Shown here in pieces: positions 8,884 to 17,645 of a stretch of 64,000 nucleotides of DNA (position 1 is the first letter of the stretch; each line of letters begins with the position of its first letter). Source of the stretch: Tenebrionibacter intestinalis (GTDB lineage: Bacteria; Pseudomonadota; Gammaproteobacteria; Enterobacterales; Enterobacteriaceae). Where the stretch lies: positions 62,405 through 126,404 of the forward strand of contig NZ_JAEPBH010000003.1 in assembly GCF_016632365.1 (NCBI RefSeq). The letters run 5' to 3'. The notes beneath the pieces are model-generated. The model worked only from the letters and a program-made list of their open reading frames with translations. It was not told the origin of the DNA and made no database searches. Both the position numbers and the translations under genes were made by a program.

Positions 8884-9939
8884 ATGTCGTATGCTGATAA
8901 TGATGAACGCCGCTGGCTGGCGGTTGAAAAGCGGGACAGGAGCAGGGACGATGAATTTGTTTATGCCGTGATCACAACCGGCGTTTATTGTCGGCCATCC
9001 TGCCGTGCGCGCCGCCCGCTGCGTCAGCATGTTCGTTTTTTTAACGATGCCGGCGCGGCTGAAGATGCGGGTTTTCGTCCCTGTAAGCGCTGCCAGCCGG
9101 ATAAATCCCACCCTCACGCCGCGCAGCAGGCGAAAATCGTCCAGGCATGCCGCCTGCTGGAGGCCAGCGAAACGCCGCTCACGCTGGAGGCGCTGGCGGA
9201 TAAGGTGGCAATAAGCCCTGGCTATTTCCATCGCCTGTTTAAAGCGGCCACGGGCCTTACGCCCCGGGCCTGGCAGCAGGCGCGCCGCGCCAGTAAATTG
9301 CGCGATGCGCTGAGCGGTGGGCAAAAGGTGACCCGGGCGTTGTACGACGCCGGATATGCATCCGGCAGCGTTTTTTACCAGCAGGCGGATGCGGCGCTGG
9401 GCATGACCGCGCGTCAGTTTCGCAACGGCGGAGAAGGCGTGACGGTATATTTTGCCCTCGGCCGCTGCCAGCTTGGCGAATTTTTGGTCGCTGAGAGCGA
9501 GCGCGGCGTATGCGCTATTTTGTTGGGCGATGAGCCGCAGGCGCTGGTGGCCGAGCTAACGCAAAGTTTCCCTAAAGCCAGACTGACGCCGGGCGATGCC
9601 GCATTTCAACAGCGCGTGGCGCAGGTAGTCGGCTGGCTGGAACGCCCGCAGGGAGAGTTTGCTCTGCCGCTGGATTTGCGCGGTACGGCGTTTCAGCGTG
9701 AAGTCTGGCAGGCGCTGCGCGCTATTGCGCCGGGCACAACAGTAAGCTATCAGGAACTGGCGCGCCGCATCGGCAGGCCGCGTGCGTCCCGCGCCGTGGC
9801 GGGCGCCTGCGCGGCAAACCTGCTTGCGGTGGTGGTGCCGTGCCACCGCGTGGTTCGTCAGGATGGCGGCCTGTCCGGCTATCGCTGGGGCGTGGCGCGC
9901 AAGCGTGCGCTGCTGGCGCGTGAGGCGCAGGAGGAATAA
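8884..9939 (+). CDS. ada: Bifunctional DNA alkylation repair protein and regulator Ada
   Basis: Suicidal methyltransferase and transcription activator of the adaptive response to DNA methylation. The start is the ATG at 8884, preceded by GAGGAGGCC, giving 351 residues; a longer frame from 8821 lacks a good site. The N-terminal zinc/methylphosphotriester domain has Cys36, Cys40, Cys67 and Cys70 (VYCRPSCRARR, FRPCKRCQPDK). An AraC-type DNA-binding segment follows (SPGYFHRLFKAATG). The C-terminal O6-methylguanine transferase has the acceptor Cys320 in VVPCHRVVR. alkB begins two bases after the stop. Confidence 0.97.
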   Translation: MSYADNDERRWLAVEKRDRSRDDEFVYAVITTGVYCRPSCRARRPLRQHVRFFNDAGAAEDAGFRPCKRCQPDKSHPHAAQQAKIVQACRLLEASETPLTLEALADKVAISPGYFHRLFKAATGLTPRAWQQARRASKLRDALSGGQKVTRALYDAGYASGSVFYQQADAALGMTARQFRNGGEGVTVYFALGRCQLGEFLVAESERGVCAILLGDEPQALVAELTQSFPKARLTPGDAAFQQRVAQVVGWLERPQGEFALPLDLRGTAFQREVWQALRAIAPGTTVSYQELARRIGRPRASRAVAGACAANLLAVVVPCHRVVRQDGGLSGYRWGVARKRALLAREAQEE

Positions 9940-9941
9940 CA

Positions 9942-10583
9942 ATGCTCGATTTATTTGCTGATGAGCTTCCCTGGCGGGAAGCGCTGGCGGAGGGGGCAGT
10001 GATACTGCGCCGCTTTGCAACCCGGGAAGCCTGCGTGCTGCTTGCGCTTATTGCAGAAGTGGCGAAGCAGGCGCCGTTTCGCCGGATGGCGACGCCGGGG
10101 GGGCATACCATGTCGGTTGCCATGACTGGCTGCGGCGAACGCGGGTGGGTGAGCGATGCGCGCGGTTATCGCTACTCCCGGCTCGACCCGCAAAGCGCGT
10201 TGCCCTGGCCGCCGATGCCAAAGCCTCTGTTGCAACTGGCGAAGCGTTCGGCTGGCGAAGCGGGATATACCGGGTTCCATCCTGACGCCTGCCTGATTAA
10301 CCGCTATGAGCCCGGCGCAAAGATGTCGCTGCATCAGGATCGGGATGAAAGCGACCTGCGCGCGCCGATTGTCTCTGTCTCGCTGGGGCTGCCCGCGCGC
10401 TTTCTGTTCGGGGGCGCTACGCGTACGGCACCCACGCAGCGCTGCCTGCTGGAGCACGGTGACGTGGTTGTCTGGGGCGGAGCTTCGCGTCTGTTTTATC
10501 ATGGCGTTCAGCCGCTCAGGCTTGGCAATCACCCGCTAACCGGGGCATACCGTTATAATCTCACTTTCCGTGAAGCTGGTTGA
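9942..10583 (+). CDS. alkB: DNA dioxygenase AlkB
   Basis: Fe(II)/2-oxoglutarate-dependent dioxygenase that oxidatively removes 1-methyladenine and 3-methylcytosine lesions. The protein has 213 residues. The iron ligands are visible as His131-x-Asp133 (HQDRDE) and His187 (FYHGVQPL). The 2-oxoglutarate-binding arginines are Arg204 and Arg210 (RYNLTFR). The start lies two bases after the ada stop, so it is co-transcribed with ada in the adaptive-response operon. Confidence 0.97.
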   Translation: MLDLFADELPWREALAEGAVILRRFATREACVLLALIAEVAKQAPFRRMATPGGHTMSVAMTGCGERGWVSDARGYRYSRLDPQSALPWPPMPKPLLQLAKRSAGEAGYTGFHPDACLINRYEPGAKMSLHQDRDESDLRAPIVSVSLGLPARFLFGGATRTAPTQRCLLEHGDVVVWGGASRLFYHGVQPLRLGNHPLTGAYRYNLTFREAG

Positions 10584-10669
10584 AAAAGAATAAAAATAAG
10601 AATTATTCTTGCCCTCGCGAGATGGCTGATTAAACTGCTCGCTTTGTTATGCTGTCCCGGGGGATATTT

Positions 10670-12316
10670 GTGAAACTTCTGCTTGTTGTCTGGCGCCAGT
10701 ACCGCTGGCCTTTTCTGATGGTAATGGCGCTCAGCCTTACCAGTGCTGCCCTGGGCATTGGTCTGATTGCGTTTATTAACCAGCGTTTGATAGAGACTGT
10801 TGATAAGAGCCTGAGCGTACTGCCGATTTTCCTCGGGCTACTGCTGTTGTTAATGGCGGTTACGCTGGCCTCTCAGTTGGCGCTTACGGTACTCGGTCAC
10901 CATTTTGTCTACCGCCTGCGCGGTGAATTTATTAAACGTATTCTTGACACACATGTAGAACGCCTGGAACAAGTCGGTAGCGCGTCGCTGCTGGCGGGGC
11001 TGACCAGTGACGTTCGTGCCATCACCCTCGCTTTTGTTCGACTGCCTGAGCTGGTGCAGGGGGGGATTTTGACGGCGGCCTGCGCGGCTTATCTTGCCTG
11101 GCTGTCGCCGCAGATGCTGGCGGCGACGTCGGCGTGGGTGGCGGTAACGATTTTTGGCGGCTGGCTGCTGGTCTCGCGCGTATACCGGCATATGGCGACG
11201 TTACGAGAAACCGAAGACAGGCTGTATCACGACTACCAGACCGTACTGGAAGGGCGTCGTGAACTGACGCTCAACCGCGAACGCGCGGCGGATATATTTC
11301 AGAATATTTATATTCCCAACGCCCGGGAATATCGCCGCCACATTATCCGTGCCGATACGTTTCATCTTAGCGCGGTCAACTGGTCTAATATCATGATGCT
11401 TGGCGCGATTGGGCTGGTGTTCTGGATGGCGAATAGCCTGGGATGGGCCGACACCCGTGTAGCGGCAACCTATTCTTTAACGCTGCTTTTCCTGCGTACG
11501 CCGCTGTTATCGGCTGTGGGCGCGCTGCCTACGCTGCTGAGCGCTGAGGTGGCGTTTAACAAACTTAAGCGCTTTGAGCTTGCACAATATCGTGAAGGCT
11601 TTGCGCATCCCCAGGCGTCGCGTGACTGGCAAACGCTTGAGCTGCGTGATGTGCGGTTTAGCTACGGCGACGGCGGCTTCAGCGTTGGTCCGCTGAACCT
11701 GACGATAAATCGCGGCGATCTGGTTTTTCTTATTGGTGGTAACGGCAGCGGCAAGTCAACGCTGGCGATGCTGCTGACCGGGCTGTATCAGCCGGTGTCC
11801 GGCACGCTGTGTCTTGATGGCCAGCCGGTCGAGGCTAAAGATATAGAGGCCTGGCGCAGCCTGTTTTCGGCGGTGTTTACTGACGTCTGGCTGTTTGACC
11901 GCCTGATGGGCGCAGACGGGCAACAGGCCGATCCACGGCTGGTAGCGCAGTGGCTGGCGCGCCTGAAAATGGATAACAAAATAGCGCTGGATAATGGCCG
12001 CATTCTGGATCTGAAACTGTCCAAAGGGCAGAAAAAACGCGTGGCATTGCTGCTGGCAATGGCTGAGGAGCGCGATGTGGTGCTGCTGGATGAATGGGCG
12101 GCGGATCAGGATCCGCATTTTCGCCGTGAATTTTATCAGGTTCTGCTGCCGCTGATGCAGCAGATGGGGAAAACGATTTTCGCTATTAGTCATGATGACA
12201 GCTACTTTGTTCACGCCGATCGCCTGCTTGAAATGCGTGACGGGCAGCTTAGCGAACTGACGGGCGAAGAGCGCGAGCATGCCTCTCGCGACGCAGTCGC
12301 GCGCACCGGTACCTGA
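10670..12316 (+). CDS. yojI: ABC exporter YojI (microcin J25 efflux type)
   Basis: Inner-membrane ABC exporter with membrane and ATPase domains fused. In E. coli it works with TolC to export microcin J25. I chose the GTG at 10670 ([13 protein letters not shown]), which has GGGGGAT upstream and matches the E. coli N-terminus, giving 548 residues; an ATG at 10649 would add seven. Several membrane helices fill the first 290 residues. Walker A is [10 protein letters not shown], the signature is [14 protein letters not shown] and Walker B is [13 protein letters not shown]. In E. coli eco/mqo follow; here the next gene is the tRNA. Confidence 0.94.
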   Translation: MKLLLVVWRQYRWPFLMVMALSLTSAALGIGLIAFINQRLIETVDKSLSVLPIFLGLLLLLMAVTLASQLALTVLGHHFVYRLRGEFIKRILDTHVERLEQVGSASLLAGLTSDVRAITLAFVRLPELVQGGILTAACAAYLAWLSPQMLAATSAWVAVTIFGGWLLVSRVYRHMATLRETEDRLYHDYQTVLEGRRELTLNRERAADIFQNIYIPNAREYRRHIIRADTFHLSAVNWSNIMMLGAIGLVFWMANSLGWADTRVAATYSLTLLFLRTPLLSAVGALPTLLSAEVAFNKLKRFELAQYREGFAHPQASRDWQTLELRDVRFSYGDGGFSVGPLNLTINRGDLVFLIGGNGSGKSTLAMLLTGLYQPVSGTLCLDGQPVEAKDIEAWRSLFSAVFTDVWLFDRLMGADGQQADPRLVAQWLARLKMDNKIALDNGRILDLKLSKGQKKRVALLLAMAEERDVVLLDEWAADQDPHFRREFYQVLLPLMQQMGKTIFAISHDDSYFVHADRLLEMRDGQLSELTGEEREHASRDAVARTGT

Positions 12317-12419
12317 CGGGGGGCGCAGGCACAGCTATCCTGGGGATGTCAGACCGGAGACCTTTGAGCAAGCCTCGTCATGAGGACAGGGTTTGTTTAC
12401 GGTTGTGGGATCAGTCCAA

Positions 12420-12590
12420 ACACGAGGTAATTTTCATACTACCATTACCAACATTTTTACCAGCAAAAGGGTATGGCTTCGAGTGGTTTTTAGTGAACGA
12501 AGGTAAACGTAAAAGAAAGGGTAACATCGAAGCAAATCCGGATATGTAGCGGTAATGGTTTTACCATCGTTTTACCATCAGGATAGTGAA
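12420..12590. other. Possible integration-element scar next to tRNA-Pro
   Basis: Downstream of the tRNA 3' end (reading the minus strand) the sequence has repeated GGTAAAA/GGTAATG words. In plus-strand form they are ACCATTACCAACATTTTTACC (12441-12461, in two halves) and TTTTACCATCGTTTTACCATC (12559-12579). Such direct repeats resemble integrase arm sites beside tRNA-targeted islands. No integrase frame survives. The short open frames here have no recognisable domain. This is suggestive only. Confidence 0.35.
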
Positions 12591-12593
12591 GGC

Positions 12594-12627
12594 ACAAAAA
12601 AACCAACCGTAAGTGGTTGGTTTTTTT
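12594..12627. terminator. Bidirectional terminator after tRNA-Pro
   Basis: AACCAACC (12601-12608) pairs with GGTTGGTT (12615-12622). A run of A precedes it and a run of T follows, so it can stop transcription in either direction. It lies immediately 3' of the minus-strand tRNA. Confidence 0.85.
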
Positions 12628-12636
12628 GATTAAATT

Positions 12637-12713
12637 TGGTCGGTACGAGAGGATTTGAACCTCCGACCCCTGACACCCCATGACAGTGCGCTACCAGGCT
12701 GCGCTACGTACCG
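12637..12713 (-). tRNA. proL: tRNA-Pro, anticodon GGG
   Basis: On the minus strand the 77-base sequence begins CGGTACGTAGCGCAGCCTGG and ends in encoded CCA. The acceptor CGGTACG pairs with CGTACCG, the T arm is GGAGGTTCAAATCCTC, and the anticodon loop ATGGGGT gives GGG for codons CCC/CCU. It matches E. coli proL nearly base for base, with a compensated change in the anticodon stem (CTGTC/GTCAG). Confidence 0.97.
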
Positions 12714-12789
12714 AATTGTGGGAGCCAATACTACCGGTTTCACCAGTAATTGCAAGGGGCTTTAGCCTGACTGATTTATAAATAATCAA

Positions 12790-14553
12790 TCAGTTAGCAA
12801 TAAAGCGTTTTTCATCCGTCAATACCTGCAACAGTAGGCCAAGCTGTGGGCGTTGGTCTTTAATTTCGTTGCCGTTGCGATCCCAGGTTTTGTAATTGCC
12901 GTTGTTATCCAGCACCAGCGTCATGTCTGGCGTGGTGATGGACAAGGTATTGCTGTCAGCGCCAATCACCCAATTGTTGCGGCGGCTTGCGGCAAACAGA
13001 TCTTCTCCCTGAGAATAGTTGCTGACCGGCGTACGTACGCGAAGCAGCCGCTGCATTAGCGTGGCCATCACGTCCAGATGATTGGTAAGCTTATTGATGC
13101 GCTGTGCAGGTGTGCCGGGCCAGTGGATTACCAGCGGCACCTGAATGCGCGAGCGATCCCAGCCGAAACTGTTGCGCTGATGGTTGAGCGGTATGCCGTG
13201 GCTGGCGGTAATAATAACAACAACCTTATCGAGCTTGCCGCGGTTACGCAGTGTAAGAAGAATACGCTGAATCTGCTTATCCACATCCTGGGCTGCGCGT
13301 TCGTAGCGGCGGGAAAAATCGCTTTCCTTACTGCCGCTGTCAATATGCGTGCCGTTCAGGGAGATCCACGAAAACCAGCGGTTATCGTCCGCCGCATATT
13401 TATCCAGCCAGTTAATCCACTGTCCGGTCGTTTGAGCGTCGCTTTGCTGATGCGCAGGCGGCAGCGAGAAATCAGACAATAACGCCTGGCGGTAGAGCGG
13501 GTTGCTAAAGCCGTCTGAAGCAAACAAACCAAGCTGGTAACCCTGTTGGTTAAGCGCGGTAATCAGTGCAGCCGGCAGCCGGGCGGCGAGCACGCCGTCC
13601 ATGTAGGTCGGCGAAATGCCGTAGAACAGACCGAATATCCCATTATCGCTACTGTTGCCGGCGCTCATATGCTGCGTGAAGCTGACGTTCTCGTCGGCAA
13701 ACTGCGTTAGCGCAGGCATAGTTTGCGCCATGCGTGAATAATTCAGGCCATCAACGGTAATCAGCAGCACATTATAATCGTTGCCAGTATCGCCGTAACT
13801 GAGCTCGCCTAATGGATACTGTACAGCCAGCGCTTCCGGATTGCCCTGTTCCACCAGCCGACGCTGGTACTCCTGTCCATCCAGCAGGCCGTGTTTTTCA
13901 AGGAAACGGCGCGCAGTCATAGGGTAGGAGAGCGGCAGGTTGGCGCGCTGCATGGTAATGGGGCGATAGAAATTGGCATCGGCCCAGATATACATCAGGT
14001 GGCTGCTGAAAAAAGCAACAATGAAAAGCGCCACCAGCGGTCGGGCGTAGCAACTGCGGCGGCTCAGGCTGCGCTGCTTTTGCCAGCTCCAGGTGGCGAA
14101 CAACATTTCGACCAGGAAAATGACCGGCACGCTGATAAACATAAGCTGCCAGTCGCGCGCCATTTCGCTGTGGACGGGGTTAATCACCAGTTCCCAGACG
14201 AGGGGATTGAGGTGCAGATGGAAGCGTGTGAACACTTCGCTGTCAATCAGCAGAAGCGTCATTCCGGCGGTAGCGAACGCCGCCGAGAGAAAGCGCATCA
14301 GGCGCTGCGACATAACGATAAACGTTAGTGGAAACAGCACCAGCAAATAGGCGGCAAAGACCAGGAAACTAAAATGCCCGATCAGGCTGAACCAGGAATA
14401 AATCCGGCCCGCCAGCGTGGCGGGCCAGTCGGCGACTAACAGATATCGGCTGCCCAGTAGCATGGCGACCAGGATATTAAACAGGGCGAACCAGTGCCCC
14501 CAGCCGATCATGCGGGAGACTTTTTCGCGGTAGCGCTGACGGTTAGTCACCAT
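12790..14553 (-). CDS. yejM: Inner-membrane protein YejM/PbgA (LapC), LPS regulator
   Basis: Inner-membrane regulator that senses periplasmic-leaflet LPS and, through LapB (YciM), controls FtsH-dependent LpxC turnover. The 587 residues match the E. coli length. Five N-terminal membrane helices (residues about 20-230) are followed by a basic linker and a periplasmic sulfatase/alkaline-phosphatase-fold domain (VLLITVDGLNYSR, FSWISLNGTHIDSGS, WPGTPAQRIN). It starts 19 bases after yejL, with which it forms an operon. Confidence 0.96.
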   Translation of the reverse strand: MVTNRQRYREKVSRMIGWGHWFALFNILVAMLLGSRYLLVADWPATLAGRIYSWFSLIGHFSFLVFAAYLLVLFPLTFIVMSQRLMRFLSAAFATAGMTLLLIDSEVFTRFHLHLNPLVWELVINPVHSEMARDWQLMFISVPVIFLVEMLFATWSWQKQRSLSRRSCYARPLVALFIVAFFSSHLMYIWADANFYRPITMQRANLPLSYPMTARRFLEKHGLLDGQEYQRRLVEQGNPEALAVQYPLGELSYGDTGNDYNVLLITVDGLNYSRMAQTMPALTQFADENVSFTQHMSAGNSSDNGIFGLFYGISPTYMDGVLAARLPAALITALNQQGYQLGLFASDGFSNPLYRQALLSDFSLPPAHQQSDAQTTGQWINWLDKYAADDNRWFSWISLNGTHIDSGSKESDFSRRYERAAQDVDKQIQRILLTLRNRGKLDKVVVIITASHGIPLNHQRNSFGWDRSRIQVPLVIHWPGTPAQRINKLTNHLDVMATLMQRLLRVRTPVSNYSQGEDLFAASRRNNWVIGADSNTLSITTPDMTLVLDNNGNYKTWDRNGNEIKDQRPQLGLLLQVLTDEKRFIAN

Positions 14554-14572
14554 ATTTCGTAAACATTATTCC

Positions 14573-14800
14573 TTAGTGCGCTTGCTCATCGTTGACAGAA
14601 GCCTGGAGGGCATCGGCGAAAGAACGGGCCAGCAAACTGCGCTGCGCCGCAGAAACATGGGTGTTGATTAAATGGGTGACCATATTACCCAGCACCATCA
14701 GCGAGAGATCGGTCGGCGCCTTGTGTTTTTCCAGGACTTCGACCAGCTCTGTCAGCAGGGTTTCAACGCGTTCGTCACTGTAGCGGGATGTTTGCGGCAT
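14573..14800 (-). CDS. yejL: Conserved small protein YejL (UPF0352)
   Basis: 75-residue cytosolic protein of the DUF1414/UPF0352 family with no assigned function. The core [23 protein letters not shown] is nearly identical to E. coli YejL (quoted here in part: [10 protein letters not shown]). I start it at [10 protein letters not shown] (14800); an ATG five codons upstream does not align with the family. It precedes yejM in the same operon. Confidence 0.94.
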   Translation of the reverse strand: MPQTSRYSDERVETLLTELVEVLEKHKAPTDLSLMVLGNMVTHLINTHVSAAQRSLLARSFADALQASVNDEQAH

Positions 14801-14994
14801 AAAAATCAATATCACTTTGTGTCATGAAAGGGCGATATCTTACCGTAGCAGACGTTGCTTTTCCGCTTTTTTATCACCTGTTGCGTGCAACGTACAGTGC
14901 TACCGATACGTTTAAAGCGTAAAAGTAAGCCGACTGGCCCGTACGGCGGGTTGACGATAGCGCAAAGCCTCATTGGCGATGCTTAGCTGTGGGA

Positions 14995-15030
14995 CTTATG
15001 TATAATACCGGCCAGTCTAAAAGGAGAGTT
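14995..15030 (+). promoter_or_regulatory. Likely yejK promoter -10 and ribosome-binding site
   Basis: A perfect TATAAT lies at 15001-15006, with an AAGGAGAG ribosome-binding site before the ATG at 15035. A convincing -35 is not obvious; ATGCTT at 14979 gives a 16-base spacer. Confidence 0.5.
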
Positions 15031-15034
15031 TATC

Positions 15035-16045
15035 ATGAGTCTGGAAATCAACCAGATAGCCTTACATCAGTTAATCAAACGCGATGAACAGACGCTGGAA
15101 CTGGTACTGCGTGATTCGCTGTTACAGCCTGGCCCGGCGGTTGATGACATGATGGCGGAGCTGCATCGCGTCTACAGCGCCAAAAATAAGGCGTACGGCC
15201 TGTTTAGCGACGAGAGCGAACTTGCCGAGGCGCTGCGCCTGTGCCGTAAAGGCGAAGACGATTTTCTTGGCTTCAGCCGGGCGGCTACCGGGCGTCTGCG
15301 TGATGAACTGGCGAAGTATCCCTTTGCTGATGGCGGTATTGTGCTGTTCTGCCATTATCGTTATCTGGCGGTAGAGTATCTGTTGGTCGCGGTGCTTAAT
15401 AATCTCAGCAGCATGCGTGTGAATGAGCAGCTTGATATCAGCGCCACTCACTATCTGGATATCAATCACGCCGATATCGTGGCGCGTATCGATCTGACAG
15501 AATGGGAAACGAATCCGCAATCAACCCGCTACCTCACTTTCCTCAAAGGGCGTGTCGGGCGCAAAGTAGCGGATTTTTTTATGGATTTCCTCGGCGCCAG
15601 CGAGGGGCTGGATACAAAAGCCCAGAACCGCGGCCTGCTTCAGGCGCTGGATGACTACACCGCCGAAGCGCAGCTTGATAAGCATGAGCGCCAGAATGTG
15701 CGCCAGCAGGTCTATAGCTACTGCACCGGGCAACTACAGGCAGGCGAGGAGATTGCGCTTTCTTCATTGTCTGAAGAATTGCCGAGCTTTGGCGAACAGA
15801 GTTTTCAGGAATTTACTGCCGTGCAGGGGTATGAACTGGAAGAGCGCTTTCCGGCAGATCGCAGTACGCTGCGCCAGTTAACGAAATACGCGGGTAGCGG
15901 CGGCGGTCTGACTATCAATTTTGACGCCATGCTGTTGGGCGAGCGTATTTTCTGGGATCCGGCGACAGATACGCTGACGATTAAAGGCACGCCGCCCAAT
16001 CTGCGCGATCAGTTGCAGCGCCGCGCGTCCGGCACCAGCCGCTGA
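15035..16045 (+). CDS. yejK: Nucleoid-associated protein YejK (NdpA)
   Basis: 336-residue nucleoid-associated protein of the NdpA/37-kDa family that binds DNA and interacts with topoisomerases. It starts [20 protein letters not shown] and ends in the family's C-terminal [14 protein letters not shown]. It is divergent from yejLM and convergent with rplY, with a shared bidirectional terminator at 16073-16103. This context is the same as in E. coli. Confidence 0.96.
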   Translation: MSLEINQIALHQLIKRDEQTLELVLRDSLLQPGPAVDDMMAELHRVYSAKNKAYGLFSDESELAEALRLCRKGEDDFLGFSRAATGRLRDELAKYPFADGGIVLFCHYRYLAVEYLLVAVLNNLSSMRVNEQLDISATHYLDINHADIVARIDLTEWETNPQSTRYLTFLKGRVGRKVADFFMDFLGASEGLDTKAQNRGLLQALDDYTAEAQLDKHERQNVRQQVYSYCTGQLQAGEEIALSSLSEELPSFGEQSFQEFTAVQGYELEERFPADRSTLRQLTKYAGSGGGLTINFDAMLLGERIFWDPATDTLTIKGTPPNLRDQLQRRASGTSR

Positions 16046-16072
16046 AGCTTGTGCAACCGGCTTGTTACAGCC

Positions 16073-16103
16073 ATAAAAAACGCCGCGTTATGCGGCGGTT
16101 TTA
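16073..16103. terminator. Bidirectional terminator between yejK and rplY
   Basis: CGCCGC (16081-16086) pairs with GCGGCG (16092-16097), with AAAAAA before and TTTT after. It serves both convergent genes. Confidence 0.85.
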
Positions 16104-16118
16104 TAACTAAAGTCGCGA

Positions 16119-16403
16119 TTACGCGCGAATAAAGTCGATGTGAGTCACTTTTGGCTTGAACGGGTGACGCTGCACCGCCTGGACTTTCACTTTTTCTTCT
16201 TTGCCCGCGACGTTGATTATCAGAACGTCAGAGTAGAAAGCTTCTTCTTTCTGAACGTTGATAACGGCATCGTGGGACAGCTCGATAGCAACCGGCTCAG
16301 CGTTGCCGCCGTAGATGATTGCCGGGAACTTGTTAGCTGCGCGCAGGCGGCGGCTCGCACCCTTACCCTGCTCTTTACGGACTTCTGCGTTAAAAGTAAA
16401 CAT
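16119..16403 (-). CDS. rplY: 50S ribosomal protein L25
   Basis: Ribosomal protein that binds 5S rRNA. The short, 94-residue enterobacterial form lacks the C-terminal CTC extension. The start is [19 protein letters not shown] at 16403; a longer in-frame extension upstream is not part of the family. Conserved [16 protein letters not shown] and the C-terminal [17 protein letters not shown] are present. Regulation is probably autogenous through the leader. Confidence 0.98.
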   Translation of the reverse strand: MFTFNAEVRKEQGKGASRRLRAANKFPAIIYGGNAEPVAIELSHDAVINVQKEEAFYSDVLIINVAGKEEKVKVQAVQRHPFKPKVTHIDFIRA

Positions 16404-16482
16404 TGACTTCTCTCTTAAAAATAGAAGCCTGCTACAGGCGACCCAGCAGCAGGCGAAGATTCTGCTCTGCGGATGCAAAGCG
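16404..16482 (-). promoter_or_regulatory. rplY 5' leader (autogenous control region)
   Basis: About 80 bases of untranslated leader. It has an inverted repeat (CGCCTGCTGCTGGG... and GCCTGTAGCAGGC) before the AAGAGAGAAGTC ribosome-binding region. In E. coli the rplY leader is the target of L25 autorepression. Conservation of mechanism here is inferred. Confidence 0.5.
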
Positions 16483-16488
16483 GGCGAC

Positions 16489-16517
16489 ATTATAGCCGTA
16501 ACGGGCGGTTACGGCAA
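16489..16517 (-). promoter_or_regulatory. rplY sigma-70 promoter
   Basis: Minus strand: -35 TTGCCG (16517-16512), 17-base spacer, -10 TATAAT (16494-16489). Hexamers and spacing are near consensus, as expected for a ribosomal protein gene. Confidence 0.8.
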
Positions 16518-16606
16518 CCGCCGTCATGCTTACCGGCGCATAGCGAGCGGTAAAAATAGTCTAAGGCGTATATTTGCCGTTGGCATAATAGCCGTCCGCG
16601 CTGGCG

Positions 16607-16834
16607 TCAGTTGAGTTTATCGCTTGCGCAGAGAAGATCTTTTTGAGAAATATCCCGATCGGCGGCGATAAACAATTCCCGACATTCTCCGTTGGGGGAG
16701 AACAGTCTGGCGATCATTATTTGCATTTCCCTTATTTCGCCGTTGGGGTAATGCTCCTGCACGGTGGTTGCTTCGTCAGGCACCGTGCGCACCGTGGCGG
16801 GACGCGCGTTAAAAAATACCAGCACTTTTTTCAT
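16607..16834 (-). CDS. Unrecognised small protein downstream of csp-ymcF
   Basis: 75 residues from MKKVLVFFNARPATVRTV. An alternative ATG at 16876 gives 89 residues and has AGGT four bases upstream. I do not recognise the family. It has a hydrophobic start, no clear membrane helix and mixed charge (VPDEATTVQEHYPNGE, LFIAADRDISQKD). It is the third frame on the minus strand after the cold-shock gene and the YmcF-like gene, so it could share their transcript. A 22-base perfect palindrome (16883-16904) separates it from ymcF. Confidence 0.5.
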   Translation of the reverse strand: MKKVLVFFNARPATVRTVPDEATTVQEHYPNGEIREMQIMIARLFSPNGECRELFIAADRDISQKDLLCASDKLN

Positions 16835-16882
16835 CGTTATGTCGCCTGAAGATATTGCGCCGGTTTGCCCGGTCATTATTAC

Positions 16883-16904
16883 CTGAAAACGGCGCCGTTT
16901 TCAG
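16883..16904. repeat. Perfect 22-base palindrome between ymcF-like gene and next frame
   Basis: CTGAAAACGGC and its exact reverse complement, back to back. It contains the ymcF-like stop codon and runs up to the AGG of the possible ribosome-binding site of the 89-residue version of the next frame. No T-run follows, so it is not a standard terminator. It could be a regulatory hairpin or an operator. Confidence 0.6.
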
Positions 16905-17098
16905 TTGACCCCCGTGACGGGCTGTTGTGAAAAGAATAACTTTGCTTTATTAAAACCGGGCCGGATGGCCAGCATATTCGACTTGCAAAAAATACATTTT
17001 GCGCCGAAAGGATTATTAGCAGATATATCAAAAGCTGACGTTCGGTATTGTGAACCGTGACAGCGGGGACATCTGAAATGTAAATGAAGGCTGGACAC
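16901..17098 (-). CDS. ymcF: YmcF/YnfQ-like zinc-ribbon cold-shock small protein
   Basis: About 65 residues with two Cys pairs, FRCPRCHGSQYRTS and AKCIFCKSNM, closely matching E. coli YmcF (CPRCHGSQYRTS, GAKCIFCKS), a small protein made from cold-shock csp transcripts. No ATG fits well. The only upstream ATG (17119) lies inside the csp gene in another frame. The best candidate is GTG at 17098, or ATC one codon earlier, just after the csp TAA at 17105-17103. No ribosome-binding site is visible, so translational coupling with csp is likely. The function is unknown; the Cys spacing suggests zinc binding. Confidence 0.75.
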   Translation of the reverse strand: MSSLHLHFRCPRCHGSQYRTSAFDISANNPFGAKCIFCKSNMLAIRPGFNKAKLFFSQQPVTGVN

Positions 17099-17102
17099 GA
17101 TA

Positions 17103-17315
17103 TTACAGCACAACCACATTGACGGCTGACGGGCCTTTCTGGCCGGCTTCTACCGAATATGTTACCCGCTGGCCTTCAGCAAGCGTGCGAAAAGCATCGC
17201 TTTGAATAGCGGAGTAGTGCACAAACACGTCGGTACTGCCATCCTGTGGCGCGATAAAGCCAAACCCTTTGCTTTCGTTAAACCATTTTACGGTGCCGAT
17301 GATTTTATCAGACAT
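17103..17315 (-). CDS. CspA-family cold-shock protein
   Basis: 70-residue OB-fold protein that binds single-stranded nucleic acid and acts as an RNA chaperone. RNP1 is KGFGFIAP and RNP2 is DVFVHYSAI. It is closer to the cold-inducible CspA/B/G group ([24 protein letters not shown]) than to CspC/E, and the linked ymcF-like gene also points to a cspG/cspB-type locus. The ribosome-binding site is AAAAGGT. The upstream 300 bases are probably a long cold-shock leader. Confidence 0.92.
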   Translation of the reverse strand: MSDKIIGTVKWFNESKGFGFIAPQDGSTDVFVHYSAIQSDAFRTLAEGQRVTYSVEAGQKGPSAVNVVVL

Positions 17316-17645
17316 ATTTTTTACCTTTTAAATGAAATTGATGAAGCGGCAGTCTGCATTCGCCATTGAATTATTGCGTGATAAAAGAAGCGGTTGCTCA
17401 AAAGAGGAGGAGATAGAAGACAAATCCGCCGGAGATGAGGACGACTTAATAACAGACGTGTTAATTAATGTGTTTATCAGACCTGCCCTATCAGTTACGC
17501 ACAGAAAATTGCTTTAAGCAAGCGAAATGTTTTTTATTCAGATAACAGGCTGAAATTGTCATTCACGCAGGGAAGAAAAAATAAAACGAGCTATTTGTAA
17601 AATAACCTTGTACGCTGACCGGAATTATTTAAAAAAGGCATGCTT
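17316..17645. promoter_or_regulatory. Divergent region holding the csp leader
   Basis: 330 AT-rich bases between csp (minus) and the zinc-ribbon gene (plus). The end next to csp, AAAAGGTAAAAAAT-ATG, resembles the 3' end of known csp leaders (AAAGGTAATACACT-ATG). I find no exact copy of the E. coli cold box. No gene is seen inside, and the promoter positions are not defined. Confidence 0.45.

Noticed and set aside
12346-12549. 67-codon frame upstream of tRNA-Pro as a gene or integrase fragment
   Set aside because: No recognisable integrase motif (no Arg...His-x-x-Arg...Tyr) and no good ribosome-binding site; only the repeated words hint at an integration scar.
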